Positions 9,190-18,305 of a stretch of DNA of 64,000 nucleotides are shown piece by piece. Below the pieces are notes generated by a model that had not been told where the DNA came from, ran no database searches, and worked only from the letters and a program-made list of their open reading frames with translations. How positions within the stretch are numbered: position 1 is the stretch's first letter; the number at the start of each line of letters is the position of its first letter. Origin of the DNA: G11 sp947167445 (GTDB taxonomy: Bacteria > Bacillota > Clostridia > Lachnospirales > Lachnospiraceae); assembly GCA_947167445.1 (NCBI GenBank), contig CAMVID010000016.1, forward strand, positions 13,438-77,437. The letters run 5' to 3'. The position numbers were made by a program, and so were the translations under genes.

Positions 9190-9236
9190 ACCCTTTGTGA
9201 CGCGTAGGTGTCTATTGAAATACGGAGGATATATTT

Positions 9237-9713
9237 GTGAGTACATTTACTATTGTTATGATTGTCATCGCGGCCGTTTTACTCGTAGGCGTGATTGTTT
9301 TATATTTTCTCGGCAAGAAGGCTCAGAAGAGACAGGAAGCACAGCAGGCTCAGATTGATGCAGCAAAGCAGTCTGTATCAATGCTTATAATCGATAAGAA
9401 GAGAATGAAAATCAAGGAATCCGGTCTTCCTCAGATGGTTATCGACCAGACTCCAAAGCTTTTAAGAGGCAGCAAGCTTCCCATTGTCAAAGCCAAGGTT
9501 GGTCCCCAGATTCTTTCTCTTGTGTGCGATGAGAAGATTTTCGATTCCATCCCTGTAAAGAAGGAAGTTAAGGCTTCTGTCAGCGGTATTTACATTACTG
9601 AGGTTAAGGGACTTCACGGCAAGGCTGTTCAGGCCGAAGTTAAGAAGAAAAGCAAATTCAAAGCCTTCGTTGAGAAGATGCAGGAGAAGGCCGGCGCTAA
9701 GCCTATTAAGTAA
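9237..9713 (+). CDS. Membrane-anchored hypothetical protein
   Basis: 158 aa, not recognised. One N-terminal membrane helix (TFTIVMIVIAAVLLVGVIVL, residues 3-22), a short basic/Gln-rich helix, then a soluble, strand-rich domain (about residues 45-130: MLIIDKKRMKIKESGLPQMV, VGPQILSLVCDEKIFDSIPV) ending in a Lys-rich tail. N-out or N-in topology cannot be fixed from sequence. The start is GTG, with GGAGG 8 nt upstream. It is monocistronic, and its end lies only 5 bp from the convergent DUF1934 gene with no terminator between, so the transcripts may overlap. Confidence 0.75.
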   Translation: MSTFTIVMIVIAAVLLVGVIVLYFLGKKAQKRQEAQQAQIDAAKQSVSMLIIDKKRMKIKESGLPQMVIDQTPKLLRGSKLPIVKAKVGPQILSLVCDEKIFDSIPVKKEVKASVSGIYITEVKGLHGKAVQAEVKKKSKFKAFVEKMQEKAGAKPIK

Positions 9714-9718
9714 AAGCG

Positions 9719-10141
9719 CTATTTCTCCTCTACTTTGAAGACCAAAGTAGCGTCGGAATTAACATTTCCGTCCACATAAAGTTTGTATTTAAGGGCTCCC
9801 TCGATGAGCCCTTTTTCTATGGTCTGAAGGTTTACATAATATTCCGAAGTGTGGGTCTTAACAGGCAAAGAACCAAAGGGCGTTCTGTACATGGTCTCAT
9901 GTACCATATCAGGCTCAAAGGTAAGCTCCGTGGTGATTTCGCCGGATCTTCTGACCTTTAAACTTTTCTCATCAAATGTAAGACGAAGGTCTGTTACCAC
10001 ACCTTCGTTTACTTCTTTGGCAAGGACATAGTGCAGCCCATCTTTATAGAAATAGCTGCCCTCATGTCTTGTCTCCAATGTATTTTCTTCGTCATCCGCT
10101 AAATGCAGGCCCTTAATTGTAAGGGTTATATCCTTTTTCAT
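9719..10141 (-). CDS. DUF1934 family beta-barrel protein (YwiB-like)
   Basis: 140 aa cytoplasmic protein built of alternating strands (TLETRHEGSYFYKDGLHYVL, PFGSLPVKTHTSEYYVNL), matching the small lipocalin-like DUF1934/YwiB family; function unknown. The ATG at 10141 overlaps the murI stop (TGATG), with GGAG a few bases upstream inside murI; the TTG one codon earlier is less likely. Coupled to murI and to the GntR gene in one operon. Confidence 0.82.
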   Translation of the reverse strand: MKKDITLTIKGLHLADDEENTLETRHEGSYFYKDGLHYVLAKEVNEGVVTDLRLTFDEKSLKVRRSGEITTELTFEPDMVHETMYRTPFGSLPVKTHTSEYYVNLQTIEKGLIEGALKYKLYVDGNVNSDATLVFKVEEK

Positions 10142-10968
10142 CAATACTCCTCGATGTTGATGGTTTTGGCGGAAAGAATTCCGTACTTGATTATTGTGTT
10201 GGCAAAGGTCTTAAACTTGTCAGCGGCATCACTTACATAGAAACTGTACTGCTGCTCTCCAAGAGCCGGCCTTGTTTCGTTAAGGAGATTGTTGGATTCT
10301 AACACACGTTCCAGTTCCTTGGCGGTTTCGTAGGCAGGGTTAACAAGGGTTACACTCTCTCCCATGACTTTGCCTATGGTCTTTCTGATCAAGGGATAGT
10401 GGGTACATCCAAGAATCAGTGTGTCAATGTCGATATCTATAAGCTCTGCCAGATATCTTCTTGCGATTTCCTCGGTGACAGGGTCCTCAAGAAGGCCCTC
10501 TTCAACCAAAGGCACGAATAAGGGGCAGGGCTTACTGTAAATCTTTACGTCGCCCCCCAGGTTTGTGATGTAGGTATCGTAAAGGTGGCTTGCGATGGTT
10601 CCCTCTGTGGCGATTACACCGATTTTGCCGTTCTTGGTGGCTTCCGTTGCCGCCTTGGCGCCGGGCTTAACTACACCTACCGCAGGAATTGTAAGCTCCT
10701 TCTCGATTTCGTCAAGGGCGTAGGCTGATGCGGTGTTACAGGCCACAACCAATGCCTTGATGTCATGCTCCAAAAGGAATCTTACTATCTGCTTGGAATA
10801 CCTTGTAACTGTTTCCTTAGACTTGCTTCCGTAGGGAACTCTGGCGGTATCTCCGAAATATATGATTCTTTCGTTGGGGAGTTGTCGCATTATTTCTCTT
10901 GCTACAGTCAGTCCCCCGACGCCGGAATCGAAAACGCCGATGGGCGCATTTACGTCTTTGTTACTCAT
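10141..10968 (-). CDS. murI: Glutamate racemase
   Basis: 275 aa. Begins near PIGVFDSGVGGLTVAREI, the family N-terminus with the first catalytic region. The two catalytic cysteines are visible in VVACNTASAYAL and LILGCTHYPLI, about 105-110 residues apart as expected. Makes D-glutamate for peptidoglycan. The ATG at 10968 has AGGAAG upstream and overlaps the end of the GntR gene by 8 nt; the ATG six codons earlier is less favoured. Placed between a GntR regulator and DUF1934 in a tightly coupled operon. Confidence 0.95.
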   Translation of the reverse strand: MSNKDVNAPIGVFDSGVGGLTVAREIMRQLPNERIIYFGDTARVPYGSKSKETVTRYSKQIVRFLLEHDIKALVVACNTASAYALDEIEKELTIPAVGVVKPGAKAATEATKNGKIGVIATEGTIASHLYDTYITNLGGDVKIYSKPCPLFVPLVEEGLLEDPVTEEIARRYLAELIDIDIDTLILGCTHYPLIRKTIGKVMGESVTLVNPAYETAKELERVLESNNLLNETRPALGEQQYSFYVSDAADKFKTFANTIIKYGILSAKTINIEEY

Positions 10969-11665
10969 GTTTCTTCCTCGATTCATGTTCCCTGTGGTTA
11001 AGGTTTATCTGCTTAAGGATTGAAATCTCCTGATTGTCGATGTGAACCCCTGCAGATCTGGCAGCTGCAGCCTTATCCCTGTTTCTGATGGCACTTATAA
11101 TCTCCTCATGCTCCTTGACAAGGTTAGAATGCTGGCTCTCATCCTTGATGTACTCGAATCGATATCTGTACATCTGCTCGGAAAGGTTGTTGATCAGGGT
11201 AATCAGTCTGTCATTGTTTGTAGCTCCGATAATTATGTCGTGGAAAGCCACGTCCGCTGCGGCAATTATTTTCGCATCTTTGGTTTCCGTCGCTTTTTCA
11301 AAATCCACACCCGCCTTCTCAAGGGCTTCGATTCCCTCGTCGGTGATTCTCTCACAGGCCAATTCTGCGCACAGAATATCAAGGGATCGTCTGACCTCCA
11401 AAACGTCCTTAAGGCTCTTCTCGGAAATCTCCGCAACCTCAGCCCCGCGCCTTGGCATCATTATCACAAGTCCCTCTAATTCAAGTTTACGTATTGCTTC
11501 TCTTATGGGGGTTCTGCTGACTCCCAGTCTGTTGGCCAGATGAATCTCCATAAGTCTCTCTCCGGGCTTAAGTTCTCCCGTGAGAATGGCCTGTCTTAAG
11601 GTCTTAAAGACCACGTCCCGAAGCGGTAAATAGTCATCAATTGGAATTGACAGATTATCCTGCAT
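10961..11665 (-). CDS. GntR family regulator, FadR/FCD subgroup
   Basis: 234 aa. N-terminal winged helix (about residues 15-80) with NRLGVSRTPIREAIRKLELE as the recognition region, then a helical FCD effector domain (about residues 90-215). Candidate metal-binding residues are the Asp of DVAFHD and the His of KEHEEI and GVHIDN. FCD regulators usually sense carboxylic acids or their derivatives. Its gene overlaps murI and stays in one operon with murI and DUF1934, so it may control these genes or a distant target. The effector is unknown. Confidence 0.9.
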   Translation of the reverse strand: MQDNLSIPIDDYLPLRDVVFKTLRQAILTGELKPGERLMEIHLANRLGVSRTPIREAIRKLELEGLVIMMPRRGAEVAEISEKSLKDVLEVRRSLDILCAELACERITDEGIEALEKAGVDFEKATETKDAKIIAAADVAFHDIIIGATNNDRLITLINNLSEQMYRYRFEYIKDESQHSNLVKEHEEIISAIRNRDKAAAARSAGVHIDNQEISILKQINLNHREHESRKKHE

Positions 11666-11686
11666 TTAATCCTCCCCTCTTGTCTT

Positions 11687-12550
11687 CTAGGGTGTTACAA
11701 AAGTTGTAAGGGCTACGTCCTTTGCGAGGCCGCTGTTTTTTATAATGCCAAAGCATTCCGCCGCCCTTCTTTGATCGTAGAAAATTCCGAATACTGTAGG
11801 GCCTGAACCGCTCATTAAAGCGTTCTCTGCGCCGTGTTCCTTCATCAGCTGTTTAATGTCATCTATTACAGGGAACTTCCTTATAGTTACATTCTCAAGT
11901 ACATTTCCCATTCTCTCGATTACTCCGTCAAGGTCGTGGCGGACAATGGCTTTAGTCATGCCGTCAACATCAGGATGAGCCTTTAATTCCTTCACATTAA
12001 GGGCTGTATACACTTCCTTGGTGGAAACCGCAATGTCAGGTTTCGCAATAAGGATTGTGGCGCCTGGAGCCTCGGGCAAGGGTGTTAACTTCTCGCCGAT
12101 TCCCTCTGCCAAAGCGGTGCCGCCTTTAATGCAGTAGGGTACATCTGCTCCGATCTTCACTCCAAGGTCACATAATTCATCCTTTGTTTTGCCAAGGTTA
12201 TATAACTCATTCATTCCCATCATTACCGCAGCGGCATCACTGCTTCCCCCGGCAAGTCCTGCTGCCACGGGGATTGATTTCTTAAGGGAAATCTTCACTC
12301 CACCTTTGATATCATAGGTGTCTATCATTAACTTTGCTGCCTTGTAGGCAAGATTGCTTTCGTCTGTTGGAAGGTCTGCCCCGTTTATGGAAAGGCTTAT
12401 TCCCTCATCCTGCTTTCTTAAGGTCACATCATCACAAAGGCCGATGGTCTGCATGATCATGGAAACCTCGTGATAACCGTCCTCTCTCTTGCCTAGAACA
12501 TCCAGACAAAGATTGATCTTGGCGTAGGCTTTTCGTTTAATAATGTCCAT
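11687..12550 (-). CDS. ispE: 4-(cytidine 5'-diphospho)-2-C-methyl-D-erythritol kinase
   Basis: 287 aa from ATG 12550 (MDIIKRKAYAKINLCLDVLG), preceded by GGGGAGAT. GHMP-kinase phosphate loop PVAAGLAGGSSDAAAVMMGM lies near residue 95 and ENALMSGSGPTVFGIF near the C-terminus. Phosphorylates CDP-methylerythritol in the MEP isoprenoid pathway. The reading frame extends 14 codons further upstream, but that part lacks a ribosome site and the conserved start. Lies 21 bp upstream of the GntR gene, probably the first gene of that operon. Confidence 0.95.
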   Translation of the reverse strand: MDIIKRKAYAKINLCLDVLGKREDGYHEVSMIMQTIGLCDDVTLRKQDEGISLSINGADLPTDESNLAYKAAKLMIDTYDIKGGVKISLKKSIPVAAGLAGGSSDAAAVMMGMNELYNLGKTKDELCDLGVKIGADVPYCIKGGTALAEGIGEKLTPLPEAPGATILIAKPDIAVSTKEVYTALNVKELKAHPDVDGMTKAIVRHDLDGVIERMGNVLENVTIRKFPVIDDIKQLMKEHGAENALMSGSGPTVFGIFYDQRRAAECFGIIKNSGLAKDVALTTFVTP

Positions 12551-12634
12551 TTGCTGTATCTCCCCCTTTGGGGATGCTTTGGTATCTTGCATCCTGTATA
12601 CAATCTTTGTACTAAATTATATACAATCCGGGGG

Positions 12635-12670
12635 CAAAAAACAAGGCAACAGACTTTCGCCTGCTGCCTT
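12635..12670 (-). terminator. Intrinsic terminator downstream of the 12696 gene
   Basis: On the minus strand, arms AAGGCAGCAG and CTGTTGCCTT (one G-U) close a GC/GAAA/GT tip and are followed by GTTTTTTG. It separates the 12696 gene from ispE. Confidence 0.75.
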
Positions 12671-12695
12671 AGTTTATCCTGTTTACTTGTTTTCT

Positions 12696-13316
12696 TTATG
12701 CTTCAGCCTGTTCAGGTTTATTGATAAGCTCGTCGAACTTCTTCAAAACCGCGTCGTATGTACGCTTAGAAATATCGGGAAGTTCTCCGCCCCAGGTCTT
12801 CTCGGCCTGTTTGAAACCTTTCTTAAAGCCATCCAGCATCTTATTTAATTGTTCGGGGTCATCCCCTGCCAAAGCCTTTGCGAAATCGATAATCCTGTCT
12901 GATGTCTGCTCAACACCCCAGTAACCGTCCTCGGCAATGTCAGCTTCAGCCTGTGCTTTGGTTGCGGGATCAACCGTGAAATTGCCCTCTCTCAAAAATG
13001 CCCAAATATCGTTGGCATTTCCGTAAGTATTGGCCTGCTTGGACATCAGCTGCTCAACCAGTGCCTTAAACTGAGCTACTCTTGCATCAGCGTCAGCCTG
13101 GAGTTTGGCAACCAAGTCAGGATCGGCAATCTTATTCTTATTGCCTGCCGGCTTCTCAGCAACTGCTTCCTTAGTTGAAGGCTCGTAAACCACGCCGGCT
13201 TCTTCTTTAGCCTTGGTGATGTCGGCTGCTTCGGATTTCGCAGTCGGTGCCTTCTTAGCTTCAGCAGTATATGTGCTGTAGCTGTTCACCGCACTTGTAA
13301 TTCCGTTTACACTCAT
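12696..13316 (-). CDS. Hypothetical protein under a sigma-28-like promoter
   Basis: 206 aa from ATG 13316 (MSVNGITSAVNSYSTYTAEA), with GAGAGG upstream. No signal peptide or membrane helix. A Lys/Ala/Glu-rich disordered N-terminal third is followed by a helical region containing the motif EDGYWGVEQTSDRIIDFAKA (about residues 135-155) and GFKKGFKQAEKTWGGELPDI; this resembles DUF5610-type domains of unknown function (recognised by memory, not searched). The N-terminal Ser/Thr-rich start recalls secreted flagellar-type substrates. Together with its sigma-28-like promoter this suggests a motility-regulon protein, but the function is not known. Confidence 0.72.
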   Translation of the reverse strand: MSVNGITSAVNSYSTYTAEAKKAPTAKSEAADITKAKEEAGVVYEPSTKEAVAEKPAGNKNKIADPDLVAKLQADADARVAQFKALVEQLMSKQANTYGNANDIWAFLREGNFTVDPATKAQAEADIAEDGYWGVEQTSDRIIDFAKALAGDDPEQLNKMLDGFKKGFKQAEKTWGGELPDISKRTYDAVLKKFDELINKPEQAEA

Positions 13317-13373
13317 ATCTGCCTCTCTTTCCGCTCCCTCCATGGAGCATAGTCATCCGTTTCTGTATCTTAT

Positions 13374-13400
13374 ATATCGGCTTGTCAGATAATAAGTTAA
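13374..13400 (-). promoter_or_regulatory. Sigma-28 (SigD/FliA)-like promoter
   Basis: Read on the minus strand: TTAA (13400-13397), 15 bp, GCCGATAT (13381-13374). The -10 matches the sigma-D/sigma-28 consensus GCCGATAT exactly; the -35 (consensus TAAA) is imperfect. Transcription would start about 50 nt upstream of the ATG at 13316. The leader contains a GCTCC/GGAGC hairpin just before the ribosome site. Confidence 0.6.
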
Positions 13401-13418
13401 CCCCTATATGAAAATTTT

Positions 13419-15683
13419 TTATACTCTGTTGTAATTGATAAGGCAGCCCTTAAGAATAATCTCTCTCTCCTCGTCTGTAAGGTTTCCGAGGGTCATCTCA
13501 AAAGGAACAAGTCCCTTGTCTGTAACTGTGTATGCCTTAATGACTTCAGCCTTGGTCTCCACCGCCTTCTTAATCTCGGGGATAAAGATGTAATCAAGTC
13601 TCTTGAAGGGAAGGTCTCCCTCCTTGATAATGAAGGGAAGCATACCCCAGTTAATAAGGTTGGAGCGATATCTCTTGGTGGCATATTCGTTAGCAATGTT
13701 AGCCCAGCCTCCAAGAACCTTCTGGCAGCTGGCTGCCTGCTCTCTTGCGGAACCGTCGCCGGGTTTAACCGCAAAGATTGTGGAACCATAGCCACAAATC
13801 TTACAGGAGATGTCAGGGAACTCTGCCTTGATTGCTTCCATTACAGGCTTGATATCAGGCTTTCCGTCCTTGGCGCAATTACCTTCTTCAACTGCCTTCT
13901 GAGCTTTCTGCATATCCTTTGCAAGACCTACGTACTCAGGATCCTTTCTTGAGAGGGTAAACTCTGCAAGGCCTAAAGGATTAGATCTGTAGCTTGAGGT
14001 CTCACCTGAAGGAATAAGCTCATCAGTGGTGGTTACGGGATCGTGAATCTCTGATACCACTCTTAATACGAGGTTGTCGGGCAGGGGTGACATCTTGGGC
14101 CAGTCCTTAATGTTGGGACCAAACTGGATTTCCTGGTTGGGATCCGCAACGCCCTTTGAATCAAATACACGATTCTCGTAAATCTTGGTGTCAAAGTGAT
14201 ATTTGTACTTTCCAAATGTACCCTCAAACTCTGTTGCAGGAGTAAGGTAACCTTTGTTGGCTGCCGTAGCGGCAATTGATCTTGCATCCATAAGTGCAAC
14301 GGATGCAATCTGTCCGCTCTGAAGCTTACTTCCCTCACGGTTAGGGAAGTTACGGGTCGAGTGTCTGATGGAGAAGCCGTTGTTTGCAGGTGTGTCTCCT
14401 GCGCCGAAGCAGGGTCCGCAGAATGCTGTCTTAAGCACTGCACCGCTCTCCATAAGTTTCGCTGCGGAACCGTTCTTGATAAGTTCCATGTATATGGGCA
14501 TTGATGCGGGATATACACTGAAGGTAAAACCGTCAGAACCTATGAACTTGCCATCCATGATGTCTGCGGCAGCACAGATATTCTCGAATCCGCCGCCGGC
14601 ACATCCTGCGATGATGCCCTGGTCTACGTAAAGTTTTCCGTTCTTAATCTTGTCTCTTAAAGTGAAGTTTACATTCTCACCCAGAGATACTTTCGCTTTT
14701 GCCTCAACATCAGCTAAGATGTCCGAAAGATTAGCGTTTAGCTCTTCGATGGTGTAAGTGTTGCTTGGATGGAAAGGCATGGCAATCATGGGCTTAACCT
14801 TAGAAAGGTCAATCTTTATGACGCCGTCATAGTAAGCCACATCAGCGGGCTTAAGCTCCTTGTAATCCTCAGGTCTGTTATGGATTGCGTAGAACTCTTC
14901 GATTTCTGCATCTGTCTGCCAGATGGATGAAAGACAGGTGGTTTCGGTGGTCATTACGTCAACGCCGATTCTGAAATCTGCGGAAAGTTTAGCCACACCG
15001 GGTCCTACGAACTCCATTACCTTGTTCTTAACATAGCCGTTCTTAAATACTGCGCCGATTATGGCAAGAGCCACGTCCTGAGGTCCAACGCCAAATGTTG
15101 GTTCACCCTCCATGTAAACAGCCACTACGCCGGGTCTATCAATGTCGTAGGTCTGGTTAAGAAGCTGCTTAACAAGCTCGGGACCGCCTTCACCCATAGC
15201 CATGGTACCAAGGGCACCGTAACGGGTGTGGGAGTCGGAACCAAGGATCATTCTGCCGCCCCCTGCCAGCATCTCACGGGCAAACTGGTGGATTACCGCC
15301 TGGTGAGGAGGAACGTAGATTCCGCCGTATCTTTTGGCACAGGTAAGTCCAAACATGTGGTCATCTTCGTTGATGGTGCCGCCTACTGCGCAAAGTGAAT
15401 TGTGGCAGTTGGTAAGAACATAGGGCATGGGGAATTTCTCAAGTCCCGATGCTCTTGCTGTCTGAATGATACCTACAAATGTGATGTCATGGGATGTAAG
15501 CTTATCAAAACGAATTTTAAGCTTATCCATGTTATCGGATGTGTTGTGAGCCTTAAGGATGCCATATGCCATGGTTCCCTTTAAAGCCTCTTCCTTGTTG
15601 TAGCCTGAAGCTTCACCTGAATTCTCCTCAATAAGGGTAGTGCCCTTAACCAGGTAAGCTCCGCCTTTTGTTAATTCGATCAT
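13419..15683 (-). CDS. Aconitase-superfamily hydratase (YbhJ-like)
   Basis: 754 aa, close to the 753 aa of E. coli YbhJ. Iron-sulfur aconitase features are visible: GSDSHTRYGALGTMAMGEGG (about residue 148), the cluster-ligand region FCGPCFGAGDTPANNG (about 420), and a C-terminal swivel domain. Expected to bind a 4Fe-4S cluster and (de)hydrate a hydroxy-acid; the exact substrate of YbhJ-type enzymes is unclear, so aconitate hydratase is a possibility rather than a call. It starts 25 bp after glgP, so the two may be co-transcribed. Confidence 0.85.
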   Translation of the reverse strand: MIELTKGGAYLVKGTTLIEENSGEASGYNKEEALKGTMAYGILKAHNTSDNMDKLKIRFDKLTSHDITFVGIIQTARASGLEKFPMPYVLTNCHNSLCAVGGTINEDDHMFGLTCAKRYGGIYVPPHQAVIHQFAREMLAGGGRMILGSDSHTRYGALGTMAMGEGGPELVKQLLNQTYDIDRPGVVAVYMEGEPTFGVGPQDVALAIIGAVFKNGYVKNKVMEFVGPGVAKLSADFRIGVDVMTTETTCLSSIWQTDAEIEEFYAIHNRPEDYKELKPADVAYYDGVIKIDLSKVKPMIAMPFHPSNTYTIEELNANLSDILADVEAKAKVSLGENVNFTLRDKIKNGKLYVDQGIIAGCAGGGFENICAAADIMDGKFIGSDGFTFSVYPASMPIYMELIKNGSAAKLMESGAVLKTAFCGPCFGAGDTPANNGFSIRHSTRNFPNREGSKLQSGQIASVALMDARSIAATAANKGYLTPATEFEGTFGKYKYHFDTKIYENRVFDSKGVADPNQEIQFGPNIKDWPKMSPLPDNLVLRVVSEIHDPVTTTDELIPSGETSSYRSNPLGLAEFTLSRKDPEYVGLAKDMQKAQKAVEEGNCAKDGKPDIKPVMEAIKAEFPDISCKICGYGSTIFAVKPGDGSAREQAASCQKVLGGWANIANEYATKRYRSNLINWGMLPFIIKEGDLPFKRLDYIFIPEIKKAVETKAEVIKAYTVTDKGLVPFEMTLGNLTDEEREIILKGCLINYNRV

Positions 15684-15708
15684 GCTGATATTTTTCCTTT
15701 ATTATTAA

Positions 15709-18186
15709 TTATTTGAGTGTCACCTTATCAAGATGCCAGATGTCGTCCACATACTCTTGTATTGTTCTGTCTGAGGTGAACTTTCCGGCGCTTGCCACAT
15801 TAAGCATTGCCATCTTCGCCCATCTCTTCTCATCCTTATAGGCTTCCTCAATTCTTTCATGAGCTTCGGCGTAGGATCTGAAGTCCTTTAAGATAAAGTA
15901 AGTATCGGCTCTTGAAGAGTTCTGAGTGTTAAGGAGTGAGTTATATAAGGGTCTGAACAGATCCGGGTCACCCTGTGCAAAGGTGCCGTTTATAAGCTGC
16001 ATGAGAACCTTTCTGATATCAGGGTCTGAATTAAAGATATCATTGGGGTTATAGCCACCGCGCTGCTCGTAGTTTATTACCTCTTCTGATGATAATCCGA
16101 AGATAAAAGCGTTTTCTTCTCCAACTTCCTCAACAATCTCAACGTTGGCGCCGTCCATGGTTCCTATGGTAACCGCACCGTTAAGCATGAACTTCATGTT
16201 ACCGGTTCCGGAGGCTTCCTTACTGGCCGTTGAAATCTGTTCGGAAATATCTGCCGCAGCGAAGATAATCTCTGCATTTGATACTCTGTAATCCTCGATG
16301 AAGACCACCTTTAACTTTCCGTTAATTACGGGGTCGTTGTTAACCACATCCGCAACGGAATTAATGAGCTTAATGGTGAGCTTTGCCGTAGCGTAGCCCG
16401 CTGCTGCTTTTGCCCCGAAAATAAAGGTACGGGGAGTGAAGTCCATCTCGGGATGCTCTTTAAGGTTGTTGTAGAGGTAAATTACGTGAAGGATGTTTAA
16501 GAGCTGTCTCTTATACTCGTGGAGTCTCTTAACCTGCACGTCAAAAATCGACCTGGGATCAACTTCGATGCCATTATGCTCCGCAATGTACTCCGCAAGG
16601 CGAACCTTGTTTCTGTACTTGATGTTCATAAACTCCTGCTGAGCCTTGGCATCATCTGCATAAACTTTCAGTTTCGCAATCTGAGGCAGGTCTGTAATCC
16701 AGTCATCCCCAATCTTTCCTGTTACGAAATCCGCAAGCAAGGGATTGCCGTGAAGAAGGAAACGACGCTGGGTAATACCGTTGGTCTTATTGTTGAACTT
16801 CTCGGGATACATCTCATAGAAGTCCTTAAGTTCCTGATTCTTTAAGATTTCGGTGTGAAGTCTTGCAACGCCGTTTACGGAAAAGCCCGTTACGATTGCA
16901 AGGTGAGCCATCTTAACCTGGCCGTCGTAGATGATGGCCATCTTTCTGATTTTCTCATCCACATTTACACCGGTGTTATCGTATTTATCATGAATCTGAC
17001 GGATGAATCTGGAGTTGATTTCCTCGATAATCTGGTAGATTCTGGGAAGAAGTCTTGAGAAGAGCTCAATGGGCCATTTCTCCAAAGCTTCCGACATGAT
17101 TGTGTGGTTGGTGTAAGCACAGGTCTTGGAGGTAACCTCCCATGCTTCCTCCCATGTGAAATAATGCTCATCCATGAGGATTCTCATGAGCTCTGCAATA
17201 GCCACTGTGGGATGTGTATCGTTAAGCTGGAACACAACCTTCTCGTGGAACTTATGAAGGTCATCATGTTTTCTTAAATACTTCTCAACTGCTTCCTGAA
17301 CGGAGGCTGAAATGAAGAAGTACTGCTGTTTAAGTCTTAATTCCTTGCCGGCATAGTGGTTGTCGTTGGGGTAAAGAACCTCACAGATATTTCTTGCCAG
17401 GTTCTCCTGCTCAACGGCTCTCTGGTAATCACCCTTGTCAAAGGACTCAAGCTTAAAGCACTCAACAGGCTCTGCGTCCCAGATTCTTAAGGTGTTTACG
17501 ATGCCATTACCATAACCCACGATAGGAAGGTCGTAGGGAATGGCCTTAACCGACTGATAATCTTCCTGGACGAAATTGTTTCTGCCCTTCTCGTCCATAT
17601 ATACATTTACATAGCCGCCAAATTTAACAATCTTGGTGTACTCGGGTCTTCTTAATTCAAAGGGATTTCCGTTAACAAGCCAGTTGTCGGGAACCTCCAC
17701 CTGATAGCCGTCACGGATTTCCTGTTTAAACATTCCGTATCTGTATCTGATGCCGCAGCCGTATGCGTTGTAGCCTAAGGTTGCAAGGGAATCAAGGAAG
17801 CATGCCGCAAGTCTTCCGAGACCGCCGTTTCCCAAAGCTGCATCGGGCTCCTGATCCTCAATCACATCAAGGTTAAGTCCCAGTTCTTCAAGGGCTTCCT
17901 TTACGGCCTTGTAGGCCTTCAGATTTATAATGTTATTTCCGAGGGCACGTCCCATGAGAAACTCCATGGATAAATAGTAGAGTGTCTTGGGGTCTTCCTT
18001 CTCGTATTCTTTCTGGGTAGTAAGCCAGTGATCGACCACCGCATCTTTGATTGCGTAGGATACTGCCTGGAAAATCTGCTGATCCGTAGCTTCCTCTAAG
18101 GTCTTACGGTACAGAGTTTTGACGTTATAGAGTACACTGCGTTTAAAAAGGTCTTTGTCGAATTTCTGAATAGTGTTCTTCTTCAA
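15709..18186 (-). CDS. glgP: Glycogen/maltodextrin phosphorylase
   Basis: 825 aa, standard length. The PLP-lysine region KEASGTGNMKFMLNGAVTIG and the following GTMDGANVEI lie near residue 655; the N-terminal EPDAALGNGGLGRLAACFLD is also diagnostic. Releases glucose-1-phosphate from alpha-1,4-glucans, the degradative counterpart of glgC/glgD at 46.5-48.9 kb. The start is TTG at 18186 with AAGGAGG 8 nt upstream; no ATG fits. Promoter TTGTAA-17-TAAAAT lies just upstream, and the YbhJ-like hydratase follows. Confidence 0.96.
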   Translation of the reverse strand: MKKNTIQKFDKDLFKRSVLYNVKTLYRKTLEEATDQQIFQAVSYAIKDAVVDHWLTTQKEYEKEDPKTLYYLSMEFLMGRALGNNIINLKAYKAVKEALEELGLNLDVIEDQEPDAALGNGGLGRLAACFLDSLATLGYNAYGCGIRYRYGMFKQEIRDGYQVEVPDNWLVNGNPFELRRPEYTKIVKFGGYVNVYMDEKGRNNFVQEDYQSVKAIPYDLPIVGYGNGIVNTLRIWDAEPVECFKLESFDKGDYQRAVEQENLARNICEVLYPNDNHYAGKELRLKQQYFFISASVQEAVEKYLRKHDDLHKFHEKVVFQLNDTHPTVAIAELMRILMDEHYFTWEEAWEVTSKTCAYTNHTIMSEALEKWPIELFSRLLPRIYQIIEEINSRFIRQIHDKYDNTGVNVDEKIRKMAIIYDGQVKMAHLAIVTGFSVNGVARLHTEILKNQELKDFYEMYPEKFNNKTNGITQRRFLLHGNPLLADFVTGKIGDDWITDLPQIAKLKVYADDAKAQQEFMNIKYRNKVRLAEYIAEHNGIEVDPRSIFDVQVKRLHEYKRQLLNILHVIYLYNNLKEHPEMDFTPRTFIFGAKAAAGYATAKLTIKLINSVADVVNNDPVINGKLKVVFIEDYRVSNAEIIFAAADISEQISTASKEASGTGNMKFMLNGAVTIGTMDGANVEIVEEVGEENAFIFGLSSEEVINYEQRGGYNPNDIFNSDPDIRKVLMQLINGTFAQGDPDLFRPLYNSLLNTQNSSRADTYFILKDFRSYAEAHERIEEAYKDEKRWAKMAMLNVASAGKFTSDRTIQEYVDDIWHLDKVTLK

Positions 18187-18220
18187 AATTTACTCCTCCT
18201 TAAAAGCCAAGATTGTTTTT

Positions 18221-18249
18221 ATTTTAGCCTATTTTCTGCATATTTACAA
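18221..18249 (-). promoter_or_regulatory. Sigma-A type promoter of glgP
   Basis: Minus strand: TTGTAA (18249-18244), 17-bp spacer, TAAAAT (18226-18221), about 35 nt before the TTG start with AAGGAGG between. It lies within 80 bp of the divergent 18306 gene start. Confidence 0.65.
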
Positions 18250-18305
18250 CGATGTATGAAAAATTCTCCTTTTCTCCCCTGTCACATCGGGGCTATAATA
18301 TGGTT

